NCBI RefSeq assembly: GCF_019042655.1
Contig: NZ_JAHPZO010000016.1
Coordinates: 1 to 52,098 of the forward strand
Length of the DNA stretch: 52,098 nucleotides
Direction of reading: 5' to 3'
Source: Planococcus sp. CP5-4_YE
GTDB taxonomy: Bacteria; Bacillota; Bacilli; Bacillales_A; Planococcaceae
Shown: in pieces, positions 41,041 to 50,321 of the stretch
Layout: every line of letters begins with the position of its first letter
How positions within the stretch are numbered: position 1 is the first letter of the stretch
Notes under the pieces: model-generated
Seen by the model: only the letters and a program-made list of their open reading frames with translations
Told to the model about the DNA's origin: nothing
Databases searched by the model: none
Made by a program: the position numbers and the translations under genes

Positions 41041-41913
41041 TCAGTCTTTATGGAATGCTTCGTATACATCCCGCTTCGGCAGGCCGCGCGCTTTCGCTGC
41101 TTCCTTGATCGCTTCTTTTGAAGAGATTTGTTTTTGTTCCATTAACTGAGTGACATGCTGTGCGTATGTCAGTTCTTTCCACCACTCATCCATTTCCAGT
41201 ACATCAGGCTCCGAGTTGCCTTCAACAACCAAGCAAAACTCACCGCGGATTTCATTCGACTCTGACCAGGCAACAGCTTCTTCCAAGCTCCCGCGTAGAA
41301 ACTCCTCAAACTTTTTGGTCACTTCCCGCGCCAACACGACGCGCCGTTCGCTGCCAAATGTGGCCACCAAACTTTTTAAGCTGTCTTTCAAACGATGTGG
41401 CGCTTCATAAAATAGCAGCGTTTCTTCTTTCTGGCTCAATTTTTCGAGTTCCGCAAGGCGCGCTTTCTTATTGCGCGATAGAAACCCGTAGAACAGAAAC
41501 GGCTGTGGCGTGATGCCAGAAGCGATCAATGCGCTGAGTGCCGCATTCGCACCCGGTACCGGGACGACCGGGTAACCCGCATCGACTGCTTTTTTCACAA
41601 TGTCTTCTCCTGGGTCGGAAATGCATGGCATGCCGGCATCGCTGACGAGCGCCACCGACTTGCCTTGCGCCAAATAGTGCAGGATTTTCTCTCCCCCACT
41701 GTCCTGGTTGTGTTCATGATAGCTGACTAGCGGCGTGTCGATGGAAAAATAATTGCACAGCTTTTTTGTGTTGCGTGTATCTTCCGCCGCAATGACGTCT
41801 ACTTCTTTCAACAGCCGCAACGCTCGCACCGTCATATCTTCCAAATTACCGATCGGCGTCGCCACTAAATAAAGCGTCGTTTGTTCGCCGCTGAAACTTT
41901 TCTGTGATTTCAT
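41041..41913 (-). CDS. rsmI: 16S rRNA (cytidine1402-2'-O)-methyltransferase
   Basis: An SPOUT-independent TP-methylase-fold enzyme of 290 aa. The opening LVATPIGNLEDMTVRALRLL and DTRNTKKLCNYF, VSDAGMPCISDPG and PGANAALSALIASG are all family signatures. It overlaps the upstream GIY-YIG gene by 4 bp, and is the last gene of the yabA-yabB-yazA-rsmI run. Confidence 0.96.
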   Translation of the reverse strand: MKSQKSFSGEQTTLYLVATPIGNLEDMTVRALRLLKEVDVIAAEDTRNTKKLCNYFSIDTPLVSYHEHNQDSGGEKILHYLAQGKSVALVSDAGMPCISDPGEDIVKKAVDAGYPVVPVPGANAALSALIASGITPQPFLFYGFLSRNKKARLAELEKLSQKEETLLFYEAPHRLKDSLKSLVATFGSERRVVLAREVTKKFEEFLRGSLEEAVAWSESNEIRGEFCLVVEGNSEPDVLEMDEWWKELTYAQHVTQLMEQKQISSKEAIKEAAKARGLPKRDVYEAFHKD

Positions 41914-42182
41914 ATCCGTTCCGCCTTTCCATCCCGAATATAGGCGATTTTTTCTGCCTTGCTCAATTGTTTAAAGGCATATTCCGCTTTCATCGCTTCC
42001 GGCTTTGTTTCGAATGACTCGTGGTAAATGAGCGTAAGCGGGCCGCGGGAGCGCGTATATTTCGCGCCTTTTCCGCTTTCATGCTTTGCCAAGCGCTTCT
42101 CTAAATCATTTGTATATCCGGCATAATACGACCCGTCCCCGCATTCAAGCACGTAGAAATAATGCTCATTGTTCACTTCCAT
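41910..42182 (-). CDS. yazA: GIY-YIG nuclease superfamily protein (YazA)
   Basis: A 90-aa single-domain protein of the UPF0213/SLX1-like group. [20 protein letters not shown] carries the GIY-YIG equivalents (YVL and YAGYT), followed by [19 protein letters not shown]. The start is the ATG at 42180-42182, which overlaps the end of yabB by 17 bp; the longer open frame into yabB is rejected. Biochemical role unknown. Confidence 0.9.
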   Translation of the reverse strand: MEVNNEHYFYVLECGDGSYYAGYTNDLEKRLAKHESGKGAKYTRSRGPLTLIYHESFETKPEAMKAEYAFKQLSKAEKIAYIRDGKAERI

Positions 42183-42906
42183 ACAGCAAGCCCCGCACTT
42201 CTTCCGTGTATTCACCGTCTTCCCCGTAAACAATCAACGGCGGCAACACTTTCAAATCCGGCTTGCCATCCTTGATGCCTTCGATCAATAAGGTATTCGC
42301 TTCTTTGCCGGCTTTTGGATAGACGAGCCGGATACGTTTTGGCTCCAGGCGGTTGTTACGCATCGCCGCCATGATGTCGATCAATCTTCCCGCACGATGC
42401 ACAAACGCCGCCTTGCCGCCTTGCTTCAACAGCTGGCTTGCAGACCGCACCGCTTCATCCAAGGTCAGATGCAATTCGTGGCGCGCGATTGCCATATGCT
42501 CGCTTAAGTTTTTATCGCTCATGTCATGGGCAGGGAAATACGGCGGATTGCAAGTCACCGTATCGAATTTCTCGTAGCCGAGTTGCGTCGGAATTTCCTT
42601 CACATCGCCTTCGATGATATCGATTTGTTCTTCGAGGCCGTTGAATTCGATGCTGCGGCGCGCCATTCCCGCCAGGCGGGGCTGCAATTCGACACCCGTA
42701 ATCGTTGATTCAGTGCGGTCGCTCAAAAACAATGGAATTGCGCCGTTGCCGGTGCATAGATCGACAATCCGTCCCCGCTTTTTCGGCACATACGCAAAAC
42801 GCGCCAATAAAACCGCGTCCAAGGAAAAGGAAAATACCGAAGGACTCTGGATGATGCGTAAATTCTCCGCTAATAAATAATCCAAGCGTTCATCGTCTGT
42901 TAACAT
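42166..42906 (-). CDS. yabB: tRNA1(Val) (adenine37-N6)-methyltransferase-like protein (YabB)
   Basis: SAM-dependent N6-adenine methyltransferase of the TrmN6/YfiC family. The SAM loop [10 protein letters not shown] is at 49-58 and the catalytic NPPY at 120-123. The ATG at 42904-42906 has AGGAG 8 bp upstream (246 aa); earlier in-frame starts lie in the upstream hairpin. The tRNA target is an inference from family; the protein is annotated only as a methyltransferase in Bacillus. Confidence 0.9.
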   Translation of the reverse strand: MLTDDERLDYLLAENLRIIQSPSVFSFSLDAVLLARFAYVPKKRGRIVDLCTGNGAIPLFLSDRTESTITGVELQPRLAGMARRSIEFNGLEEQIDIIEGDVKEIPTQLGYEKFDTVTCNPPYFPAHDMSDKNLSEHMAIARHELHLTLDEAVRSASQLLKQGGKAAFVHRAGRLIDIMAAMRNNRLEPKRIRLVYPKAGKEANTLLIEGIKDGKPDLKVLPPLIVYGEDGEYTEEVRGLLYGSEQ

Positions 42907-42928
42907 GTCGTTCACTCCTGCCATAATA

Positions 42929-42963
42929 AAAGGCTGCCGCCACACGGAGTGTCGGAAGCCTGT
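42929..42963 (-). terminator. Possible terminator/attenuator between yabA and yabB
   Basis: On the minus strand, AGGCTTCCGACAC-TCC-GTGTGGCGGCAGCCT followed by TTTTATTATGG. It has one mismatch and a bulge. It would separate yabA from the yabB-yazA-rsmI run. Confidence 0.5.
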
Positions 42964-42977
42964 TGGTTCTATTTCTT

Positions 42978-43098
42978 TATGTCTAGCTGCAGCAACCAGA
43001 CCCTCAAGGTCACAAGCCAGTTTGCTTATGCGGCAAAGGACGCCGCTCCAGCAAACCGTCTTGTGCTTGTCGGGTCTAAACGGCTGCTCTCACTTTTC
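42978..43098. repeat. Palindromic intergenic repeat (ATGTCTAGCTNCAGC family)
   Basis: A 120-bp imperfect palindrome in the yabA-yabB gap. Paired segments from outside in are GCTGCAGC with GGCTGCT, AGACCC with GGGTCT, CACAAGC with CTTGTG, and TGCT with AGCA, around GCGGCAAAGGACGCCGC. It strongly resembles a short interspersed repeat I recall from many Bacillus and Planococcaceae intergenic regions. No coding potential. Confidence 0.65.
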
Positions 43099-43102
43099 TT
43101 CA

Positions 43103-43462
43103 TTAATTCTGCTTGTTCAAGAACGATAGGCAGAATAAGCAGTCGTCGCCTTTTCTGGAACTGCCGAAATGGACGTTGCAGACGTGGTAGCCTTCATGGT
43201 ACAGGCGCGCCAAGTTATCGTAGCCTTCGCCGATGTCCATCACGGCTTTCTTCAATTTGACCGGGTCGACTTTTTCCGGTTCCGGCACTTTTTCGTTCAG
43301 TTCATCGAGGCGGGCACGCAAATGGTGATTTTCCAATTGCAGCGCATGATGCTCTTCCATCGTACGCGCTACCACTGTTTTCAAATCACGGAACTGCTCT
43401 TGCATCGATTCCAATTGCTGTTCAAAATCCATGACTGTATCCAAAAAGTTCTTTTCTTTCAC
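43103..43462 (-). CDS. yabA: replication initiation control protein YabA
   Basis: Negative regulator of DnaA that bridges DnaA and DnaN. The N-terminal tetramerising coiled coil (about 1-60) leads to a C-terminal zinc domain with HxxC-type ligands in YHVCNVHFG and [10 protein letters not shown]. The start is uncertain: several in-frame GTG codons exist. I prefer GTG at 43460-43462 (119 aa, like B. subtilis, with AGGTGG upstream) to the GTG at 43474. Confidence 0.93.
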   Translation of the reverse strand: MKEKNFLDTVMDFEQQLESMQEQFRDLKTVVARTMEEHHALQLENHHLRARLDELNEKVPEPEKVDPVKLKKAVMDIGEGYDNLARLYHEGYHVCNVHFGSSRKGDDCLFCLSFLNKQN

Positions 43463-43475
43463 TGATACCACCACC

Positions 43476-44288
43476 TCACGCTCTCGTCCCTTGGTTCATG
43501 ATTTCATCCAATGTATATTCCAGCGTCTGGTCTTGTTCTGCCAGGCGGATTTTCAATACTCTCTCAAGCAAGTTCAAGCTGACAACGCGGCCAGTGCCAT
43601 CTGGCGTTTCGACACGCGCACCGATATCCGGCATTTCCTTTTTCGCTTGTTCGTATTCGTCGTTCTCGTATTTCAAGCAGCACATCAAACGCCCGCAAAG
43701 CCCTGAGATTTTTGAGGGATTCAGCGACAAGTTCTGGTCTTTCGCCATCTTGATCGACACTGGCTCAAAATCGCCGAGGAACGTCGAACAACATAGCATG
43801 CGCCCGCATGGCCCGATGCCGCCGAGCATTTTCGCCTCGTCGCGCACGCCGATCTGGCGCAGTTCAATACGCGTACGGAAAATCGATGCCAAGTCTTTCA
43901 CCAGGTTACGGAAATCGACGCGACCTTCTGCGGTGAAATAGAAAATGACTTTATTGCGGTCGAATGTGTATTCCACATCGACCAGCTTCATGTCCAAACG
44001 ATGTGACTCGATTTTTTCCGTTCCGACTTCAAACGCGCGCTCCGCTTCCGAGCGGTTTTCTTCTACTTGCAAGCGGTCGCGCTCAGTGGCGGCGCGAACC
44101 ACTTGCTTAAGCGGCAGAACGACATCGTTTTCGCCGACTTCTTTCACAGGGACGACCACTTTGCCATATTCAATGCCCCGCGCTGTTTCCACAATGACAT
44201 AATCGTCTTTTTCGATCACGGCTTCGCCTGGATCGAAATAATATATTTTACCCGCTTTCTTGAAGCGGACTCCTATTACTTTATACAA
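43476..44288 (-). CDS. ricT: RicT (YaaT), Fe-S PSP1-domain regulator of RNA maturation
   Basis: In B. subtilis, RicT with RicA and RicF forms a complex carrying 4Fe-4S clusters that stimulates RNase Y processing and Spo0A phosphorylation. The 270-aa protein contains the PSP1 domain with the cysteine-rich GPCGRMLCC and GLCGRLMCC segments, near identical to Bacillus. Translation starts with TTG (44286-44288) after an AGGAGGGG lying in the last codons of holB, so it is probably coupled. RicA and RicF would be encoded elsewhere. Confidence 0.96.
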   Translation of the reverse strand: MYKVIGVRFKKAGKIYYFDPGEAVIEKDDYVIVETARGIEYGKVVVPVKEVGENDVVLPLKQVVRAATERDRLQVEENRSEAERAFEVGTEKIESHRLDMKLVDVEYTFDRNKVIFYFTAEGRVDFRNLVKDLASIFRTRIELRQIGVRDEAKMLGGIGPCGRMLCCSTFLGDFEPVSIKMAKDQNLSLNPSKISGLCGRLMCCLKYENDEYEQAKKEMPDIGARVETPDGTGRVVSLNLLERVLKIRLAEQDQTLEYTLDEIMNQGTRA

Positions 44289-44292
44289 TTGT

Positions 44293-45285
44293 CTACCCCT
44301 CCTGCAGATTCAGCATTAATTGCTCCATCAACAGTGTCCGGTTCATATTGCGCGGCAATTGCTGTTTGGCTTGTAACACTGCCTGCAACTGCCTGGACAA
44401 TACATCGAACGAACGTTGAAGCGCCATCTGCTTCCAAGTTTCTTCCATGTCCGGATATGTGCGTGCAGTTTCAAGACCCGCTTTCACTGTCGCGATGTCC
44501 CGATATGCAAATAATAACATGTCGAGACCTCTTTCGGCATCTTCTTTTTCCTTGAACAAGGGAAGCCAATCAGATTGGATCAAAAGTAATGCCTCATGGA
44601 CATTGCCTCCTACCGTCTCGACCAGCTTCAACACCAATTTCCGCTCATCAGCAAACTGTTCTTCTTCGCTCAATCGCTTTGCTTCCTGTTCGCTTTGCGT
44701 CAACATGCTCACTGTAGCAGCCATCGATCCTGTCATGCCCTCCGCTATCAATCGCTCCATCAACTTAGGTCGTGAGAGCGGCTGAAATGATAGCAACTGG
44801 CAGCGGGAGCGAATCGTACTCATGATGGCGTTCAAGCGTTCTGTGAGCAGTAGCGCTGTTACATTCGCTTCCGGTTCTTCCAAAAACTTTAGCAAGGCAT
44901 TGGCGGAAGAATTGTTCATCCGATCTGCCTGCTCAATAACATAGACTTTGCGCCCAGCATTTAACGCCGTTTTATTCATCGAATAAATCAAGTCGCGGAT
45001 CTGGTCGATTTTGATGTTCTGGCCATCCGGTTCGATGAACAAAATATTCGGGTGATTGCCGCTTTCATACAATTTGCAGCTGCGGCATGTTTCACATGGA
45101 ACATTGTCGATTGGTGTTTCGCATAGTAATAATTTGACGAAAAAATGAGTCAATTCCTTTTTTCCGGAACCCGATGGCCCTTCCAATAAATACGCATGGG
45201 CCAGACGGTCATTGGCATACGCCCCTTGCAGTCTCTTCAATACGACAGGCTGCATGTCCTGTAATTCTTCTATGGTTTTGTGCAT
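44293..45285 (-). CDS. holB: DNA polymerase III delta-prime subunit
   Basis: Clamp-loader AAA+ subunit of 330 aa. It has GPSGSGKK at 36-43, a zinc module CETCRSCKLYESGNHPN with Cys 64, 67 and 70, and a typical C-terminal collar. It lies directly after darA/yaaQ; yaaR, which sits between yaaQ and holB in B. subtilis, is missing. Confidence 0.95.
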   Translation of the reverse strand: MHKTIEELQDMQPVVLKRLQGAYANDRLAHAYLLEGPSGSGKKELTHFFVKLLLCETPIDNVPCETCRSCKLYESGNHPNILFIEPDGQNIKIDQIRDLIYSMNKTALNAGRKVYVIEQADRMNNSSANALLKFLEEPEANVTALLLTERLNAIMSTIRSRCQLLSFQPLSRPKLMERLIAEGMTGSMAATVSMLTQSEQEAKRLSEEEQFADERKLVLKLVETVGGNVHEALLLIQSDWLPLFKEKEDAERGLDMLLFAYRDIATVKAGLETARTYPDMEETWKQMALQRSFDVLSRQLQAVLQAKQQLPRNMNRTLLMEQLMLNLQEG

Positions 45286-45305
45286 GATTCCACCTTCAAA
45301 CTTTG

Positions 45306-45339
45306 CAAAAAATCCCGTGTTCCAGATGGATCACGGGTA
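45306..45339 (-). terminator. Terminator of darA/yaaQ
   Basis: CCCGTGATCC-ATCT-GGAACACGGG followed by ATTTTTT on the minus strand, in the 84-bp gap before holB; one mismatch. Confidence 0.8.
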
Positions 45340-45369
45340 GTGCGGACGAAGAAACAACATGGCTGTTTC

Positions 45370-45705
<336 letters not shown>

Positions 45706-45833
45706 TCACTCCTTTTTTGGTTGCTTGTCTATGTATTAGTATAACACGAACGGCGAAGGTGCCGTCACATCTTTCCTTTAGGCGATGCGAAAAATTCATG
45801 ACTATATGCACAAAGCCTTTCATTCCGTCCATG

Positions 45834-45862
45834 AAAAAACAGCCCTTGACGAACAGGGCTGC
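45834..45862 (-). terminator. Rho-independent terminator of tmk
   Basis: AGCCCTGTTCGTCAAGGGCT followed by six T residues on the minus strand, 12 bp after the tmk stop. Confidence 0.85.
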
Positions 45863-45872
45863 AGGCACTTCA

Positions 45873-46505
45873 TTATTGTTTTTCGGCTAAAAAGCGCTGC
45901 AATGCTTCATACGCATCCGCTACCACTTCATCCAACTCATTTTCCGCATTGATCAACTGCATGCGTTCCGGGTAACGGCCAAGTAATAGCAAATAACCTT
46001 CTCTTACTTTGTAATGAAACGCCAGTGACTCCTCGTCCAGGCGATTGAATTCACGGCCTTGATCGAGGTCGATGCGCGCAAGCCCCGTTTTCGGATTGAC
46101 ATCAAAATACAAAGTTAACTCAGGCATATGTCCTTCAATAGCGAATTCATTGATTGCCAGCACATCGTCCAGGCCAAGCCCGCGCGCATGGCCCTGGTAT
46201 GCCAGACTGCTATCGACAAAACGGTCGCATAACACGATTTTCCCTGCTTGAAGCGCCGGCATTACGCGCTCCACCAAATGCTGGCGCCGTGCCGCTGCGT
46301 ATAATAGCGCTTCCGTGCGGGCATCCATCGCCGTATGCGTCCGGTCCAGGATGACTTCGCGTATTTTTTCCGCGATTTCAATGCCCCCCGGTTCACGCGT
46401 CGTCAACACTTCAAACCCATCAGTTTTCAAACGTTCTGCCAGCTTTACCAGCGCCGTTGTCTTACCCGAACCTTCGCCGCCTTCTAGCGTAATAAAATAA
46501 CTCAT
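45873..46505 (-). CDS. tmk: thymidylate kinase
   Basis: Phosphorylates dTMP to dTDP. P-loop GGEGSGKTT at 8-16; DR(x) motif REPGGIEIAEKIREVIL; CDRFVDSSLAYQGHARGLG; and the lid region DLDQGREFNRLDEE. Length 210 aa. In B. subtilis tmk follows yaaO directly; here ppk and ppx lie between them. Confidence 0.97.
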   Translation of the reverse strand: MSYFITLEGGEGSGKTTALVKLAERLKTDGFEVLTTREPGGIEIAEKIREVILDRTHTAMDARTEALLYAAARRQHLVERVMPALQAGKIVLCDRFVDSSLAYQGHARGLGLDDVLAINEFAIEGHMPELTLYFDVNPKTGLARIDLDQGREFNRLDEESLAFHYKVREGYLLLLGRYPERMQLINAENELDEVVADAYEALQRFLAEKQ

Positions 46506-46589
46506 ATTTTCACCTGTTTCCTTATCTTTTAACTAAAACCTTATCCACTATAACGCAAAAACGAGCGGTTTCACAACTTCCTTTTGACC

Positions 46590-48707
46590 TTATTCCTCGT
46601 CTTCAGCCACTTGGTATGCGCGCTCGAACAGTTCCATTTGGCTATCAATCACTGCTTGTCCTTCGATTCTCCGGACATAGCCATAATTGCCTTCTTCGTC
46701 TTGTTCGCGGGCTTTAACATTATCTCTCAGCCCGAGCTCAAGAATATCCCACACTTGCCCTTTCACCCACTTATCGAGAATCGGGAAAAGGATTTCGATG
46801 CGGTTGTTCAGGTTTCTCGTCATCATATCTGCAGAGGACAAAAAAGTTTTTTCTTTTCCGTTCTGATGAAAATAATACACACGGCTATGTTCGAGCAGGC
46901 GCCCGACAATACTGCGCACGCGAATATTGTCGCTCACTCCCAGGATCCCCGGCCGTAAACAGCAAATGCCCCGGACGATTAAATCGATTTTGACTCCAGC
47001 ACGTGAGGCCTCATAAAGCTTGATGATAATCGATTTATCGGTCAAGGAATTCATTTTAGCCACAATATGGCCATTGCCATATTTCTTTTCGTACCTAATT
47101 TCAGAATCAATTAAATGAAGAATATCTTTCCTGATCGAAAACGGTGCCACCGATAGATAATGGAATTCCGGCTTTTCCGTGTACCCGCTTAAGTAATTGA
47201 AAAAATTCGTGGCATCTATGCCGATTTCTTTTTTAGAAGTAAACAAGCTCATGTCCGTATAGATTTTGGCTGTCTGGTCATTGTAATTGCCGGTACCGAG
47301 GTGGACAAAACGTTCGATGCGCCCTTGTTTTTTACGAACCACTAAAGTAATTTTGCTGTGGGTCTTTAAATGGGTCATGCCGTAAATCACGTGACAGCCC
47401 GCTTTTTCCAGCTCTTTCGCCCAGTGCACGTTATTTTCCTCATCGAAACGAGCCTTCAATTCCACAAGCACCGTCACTTGCTTGCCGTTTTCCGCTGCCC
47501 GTTTCAAGGCGTTGATCACCGGTGAATCTCCACTGACACGGTATAAAGTCTGTTTGATCGCAAGCACGTCCGGATCATCGGCCGCTTCCGAAATAAACTC
47601 CACGACAGGCTCAAACGACTCGTACGGATGATGCAAGAACACGTCTTCTTCTGCGACTTTCGCATAAATTGCCTTGCCGTTTTCCATCCCTACTGGCAGT
47701 TGCGAAATTTTTCCTTCGTAAACCAAATGCTCCCATATCGGGGCCATTTTCTTGTAGAAACTGAAAAACACCGTCAAATCTAAAAATCCATCAATTTCGT
47801 AGACATCTTTCGGATGCACTTCCAACTCTTCCATTAAATAATCCAAAATAACAGGATCCAATCCATCCTTTTGCACTTCGAGCCGGACAGCAGCTCCCCA
47901 TTTGCGCTTTCTCAACTCTTCTTCAATTTCTTTAAGCAAGTCGCGCGCGCCTTCTTCGTGTATCGTCATATCAGCGTTGCGGGTGATGCGGAACGCAGTC
48001 GTCGATTTGACTTCATAGCCGTGAAACAGCTTGCCGATAAAGAAACCGATAACGTCTTCGAGCAGCATTAACTTTCGTAAGCCACCATTTTCCGGCAACT
48101 GGACAAACCGCTCAAGCATCGCAGGCAATTGGACGATGGCTGTTCGCTTCCGTTGTTCAGAATCCTCTTCTTTTGCGGTATCTTCCAAGACCACCGCCAA
48201 ATTGATGCTTTTATTCAGCAACATCGGAAACGGTCGGTAGGCATCGATTGCCATCGGGGTCAACACAGGAAAAATATGCTCATCAAAGTAAGTCTCCAAA
48301 GCCTCTCGCTGCGTATCGCTCAATTCCCTTACCTTCAGGAAATGGACGTGCTCTTTCTGAAGCTTGGGATACACGATTTTACGCAAAGTTTCGTATTGCA
48401 AATCCACCAATTGATGGTTCTTCATAGCGATTTCATGCAATTGCTGTTTCGGTGTCATCCCGGCTTTGTTCTCAGGCTTATTAAAACCCACTTTTACCTG
48501 GTCTTGCAATCCCGCTACACGCACCATGAAAAACTCATCCAAATTAGAACTGAAAATCGCCAGAAACTTTAGCTTTTCAAGCAACGGATTGCGCGGGTCG
48601 AGCGCTTCCTGCAACACCCGTTCATTGAATGCCAACCAACTCAATTCGCGGTTATTGTAATAGGAAGGACTGTTCAACTGGACCATATCTTCTTTTTTCT
48701 TTCCCAC
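46590..48707 (-). CDS. ppk1: polyphosphate kinase 1
   Basis: Reversibly polymerises ATP gamma-phosphate into polyphosphate at the membrane face. The 705-aa length is typical of PPK1. The N-domain opens with NRELSWLAFNERVLQEA; the catalytic PLD-like halves include MTHLKTHSKITLVVRK and YYFHQNGKEKTFLSSADMMT with the autophosphorylated and essential histidines. Starts with GTG after GAGGGGGAG; an ATG seven codons in is an alternative. It lies 25 bp after ppx, forming a ppx-ppk pair. Confidence 0.97.
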   Translation of the reverse strand: MGKKKEDMVQLNSPSYYNNRELSWLAFNERVLQEALDPRNPLLEKLKFLAIFSSNLDEFFMVRVAGLQDQVKVGFNKPENKAGMTPKQQLHEIAMKNHQLVDLQYETLRKIVYPKLQKEHVHFLKVRELSDTQREALETYFDEHIFPVLTPMAIDAYRPFPMLLNKSINLAVVLEDTAKEEDSEQRKRTAIVQLPAMLERFVQLPENGGLRKLMLLEDVIGFFIGKLFHGYEVKSTTAFRITRNADMTIHEEGARDLLKEIEEELRKRKWGAAVRLEVQKDGLDPVILDYLMEELEVHPKDVYEIDGFLDLTVFFSFYKKMAPIWEHLVYEGKISQLPVGMENGKAIYAKVAEEDVFLHHPYESFEPVVEFISEAADDPDVLAIKQTLYRVSGDSPVINALKRAAENGKQVTVLVELKARFDEENNVHWAKELEKAGCHVIYGMTHLKTHSKITLVVRKKQGRIERFVHLGTGNYNDQTAKIYTDMSLFTSKKEIGIDATNFFNYLSGYTEKPEFHYLSVAPFSIRKDILHLIDSEIRYEKKYGNGHIVAKMNSLTDKSIIIKLYEASRAGVKIDLIVRGICCLRPGILGVSDNIRVRSIVGRLLEHSRVYYFHQNGKEKTFLSSADMMTRNLNNRIEILFPILDKWVKGQVWDILELGLRDNVKAREQDEEGNYGYVRRIEGQAVIDSQMELFERAYQVAEDEE

Positions 48708-48732
48708 GGCACAACTCCCCCTCAGGTTTCAT

Positions 48733-50259
48733 TTATTCATGAAAGTCGACGGTAATGGTTTTTTTAAATAATTTTTCCAAATGTTTTTTTTGCTTCTCGA
48801 CCTGGTATTGCTCAGGTTTCCAATCTTCCCGGCATTGAATAGAAAAAACAAGTTCTTCTTTTTGGTCTTCTATTTGAATGTCTTTGACAATATCGCGTTT
48901 GGTCGCATTCAAGCTGTAGGCGAATTTAATGACTGCACCCATGATATTGAATTTATCCAGCTCTTCTTCGGTAAACCAGTCTTCATAAAGCGCTGCATTG
49001 CGCTTAAACAAGTTCTTGTTTTTATAGGAAGCAAGCAACGCGACGATAATGCGTTCTTTATGCAAAAGCCCATCGATGGTCCGGTTGGCCAATAGATAAA
49101 ATGTATGCTGATTGCTTGATTCGGAGTCGATATACGAACCGAGATTGTACATGGAACTGCCGAGACGGACCCAGCGGTGATCGCTCTCGGACAATTCAAG
49201 AAATCCTTCGTCTACCAGCTCTCTAACGATCATCAAGGCACTATTGGTCACATGGATGGCATGCGTCAAGTTGATATCGTAGTCGATTGCCAAATCGTAA
49301 AAACTTTCTTCAATGACATTCGGAAACACTGGCATCTCGAAGTCTTTGGTCATTTCTTCGTAAAACACACCGTCCCGCAAGCCCTTTCGACTCAATGCAA
49401 AGAGCTCAGCATCGATTAAGTCCATTAGACAATTGAACACTTCCACCGCAGGAATGATAATATCTGCCCGGTCGCGCGACAAACCTTCTACACGCTGCAA
49501 CTCATCGAATTCCATTGCCCCAAGCCATTTATTCGTTTCTTCCACATCTTTCCGCTTCATCGTATACTGATGCACACCAGATAGTGGATAGTCGATTTGT
49601 TCCTGGTGAACCTGCGCCAAGTTTCGTGCGCTTCCCCCAATGCCAATCAACGGCAATTTCTTTCCTTCGATCCAGTCGAGCGATAAGAACTGGCTTTCAA
49701 TAAATTCCCTTAACGCCTTCAACTCACCCTTTTTCGGTGTATCGCCTTCAATAAATTGCTTCTTCAATGATAGGGCACCGAACGGAAAACTGTGGAAATG
49801 AATGAGTTCACGGCCTTCGAATAAAGTCAATTCGGTACTGCCACCGCCAATATCAACCGTGATGCCCTCTTTGTACGACATCGAATTGACAACCGCCAAA
49901 TAACCGTAATGCGCTTCCTCGTATTCCGATAAGATACGCATCGTAAAATCCGTCTCTTCTCCAACACGCTCGATGATGGATTCTTGATTTTTCGCCTGCC
50001 GTACAGCAGCCGTTGCCACACATTTAATCGCTTCGAGCTGATGGTGGCGCGTCACTTCCTGAAAACTCTTCAAGGTATCGATCAATACCGCTATGCCTTC
50101 TTCAGAAAGCGTCAAATCGTCCGTTAAATAATTGCGCAGACGGGCGACCGCCTTAACGTTCTCGCTTTCTGAAAAACGGCCACTCTTATCCCGCGTATAA
50201 ATAACCAAGCGGATGGTATTCGAGCCAATATCAATAATTGCGTACTTTTCCTGTTCCAT
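48733..50259 (-). CDS. ppx: exopolyphosphatase / Ppx-GppA phosphatase family
   Basis: Degrades polyphosphate processively or hydrolyses pppGpp. The ASKHA motifs are AIIDIGSNTIRLVIY (8-22) and VDIGGGSTELTLFEGREL (near 148). A C-terminal helical HD-like region (about 320-508) has CLMDLIDAELFALSR, then DHRWVRLGSSMYNLGSY. The ATG at 50257-50259 (508 aa) follows GGGGGT; the extension to 50430 overlaps the speA-like gene. Pairing with PPK1 favours the polyphosphatase role. Confidence 0.94.
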   Translation of the reverse strand: MEQEKYAIIDIGSNTIRLVIYTRDKSGRFSESENVKAVARLRNYLTDDLTLSEEGIAVLIDTLKSFQEVTRHHQLEAIKCVATAAVRQAKNQESIIERVGEETDFTMRILSEYEEAHYGYLAVVNSMSYKEGITVDIGGGSTELTLFEGRELIHFHSFPFGALSLKKQFIEGDTPKKGELKALREFIESQFLSLDWIEGKKLPLIGIGGSARNLAQVHQEQIDYPLSGVHQYTMKRKDVEETNKWLGAMEFDELQRVEGLSRDRADIIIPAVEVFNCLMDLIDAELFALSRKGLRDGVFYEEMTKDFEMPVFPNVIEESFYDLAIDYDINLTHAIHVTNSALMIVRELVDEGFLELSESDHRWVRLGSSMYNLGSYIDSESSNQHTFYLLANRTIDGLLHKERIIVALLASYKNKNLFKRNAALYEDWFTEEELDKFNIMGAVIKFAYSLNATKRDIVKDIQIEDQKEELVFSIQCREDWKPEQYQVEKQKKHLEKLFKKTITVDFHE

Positions 50260-50321
50260 ACTATTACCCCCATATTCGCTATCGCATATGCTAGTGTATA
50301 CCACCCGAGCGTTCGTTCTAC

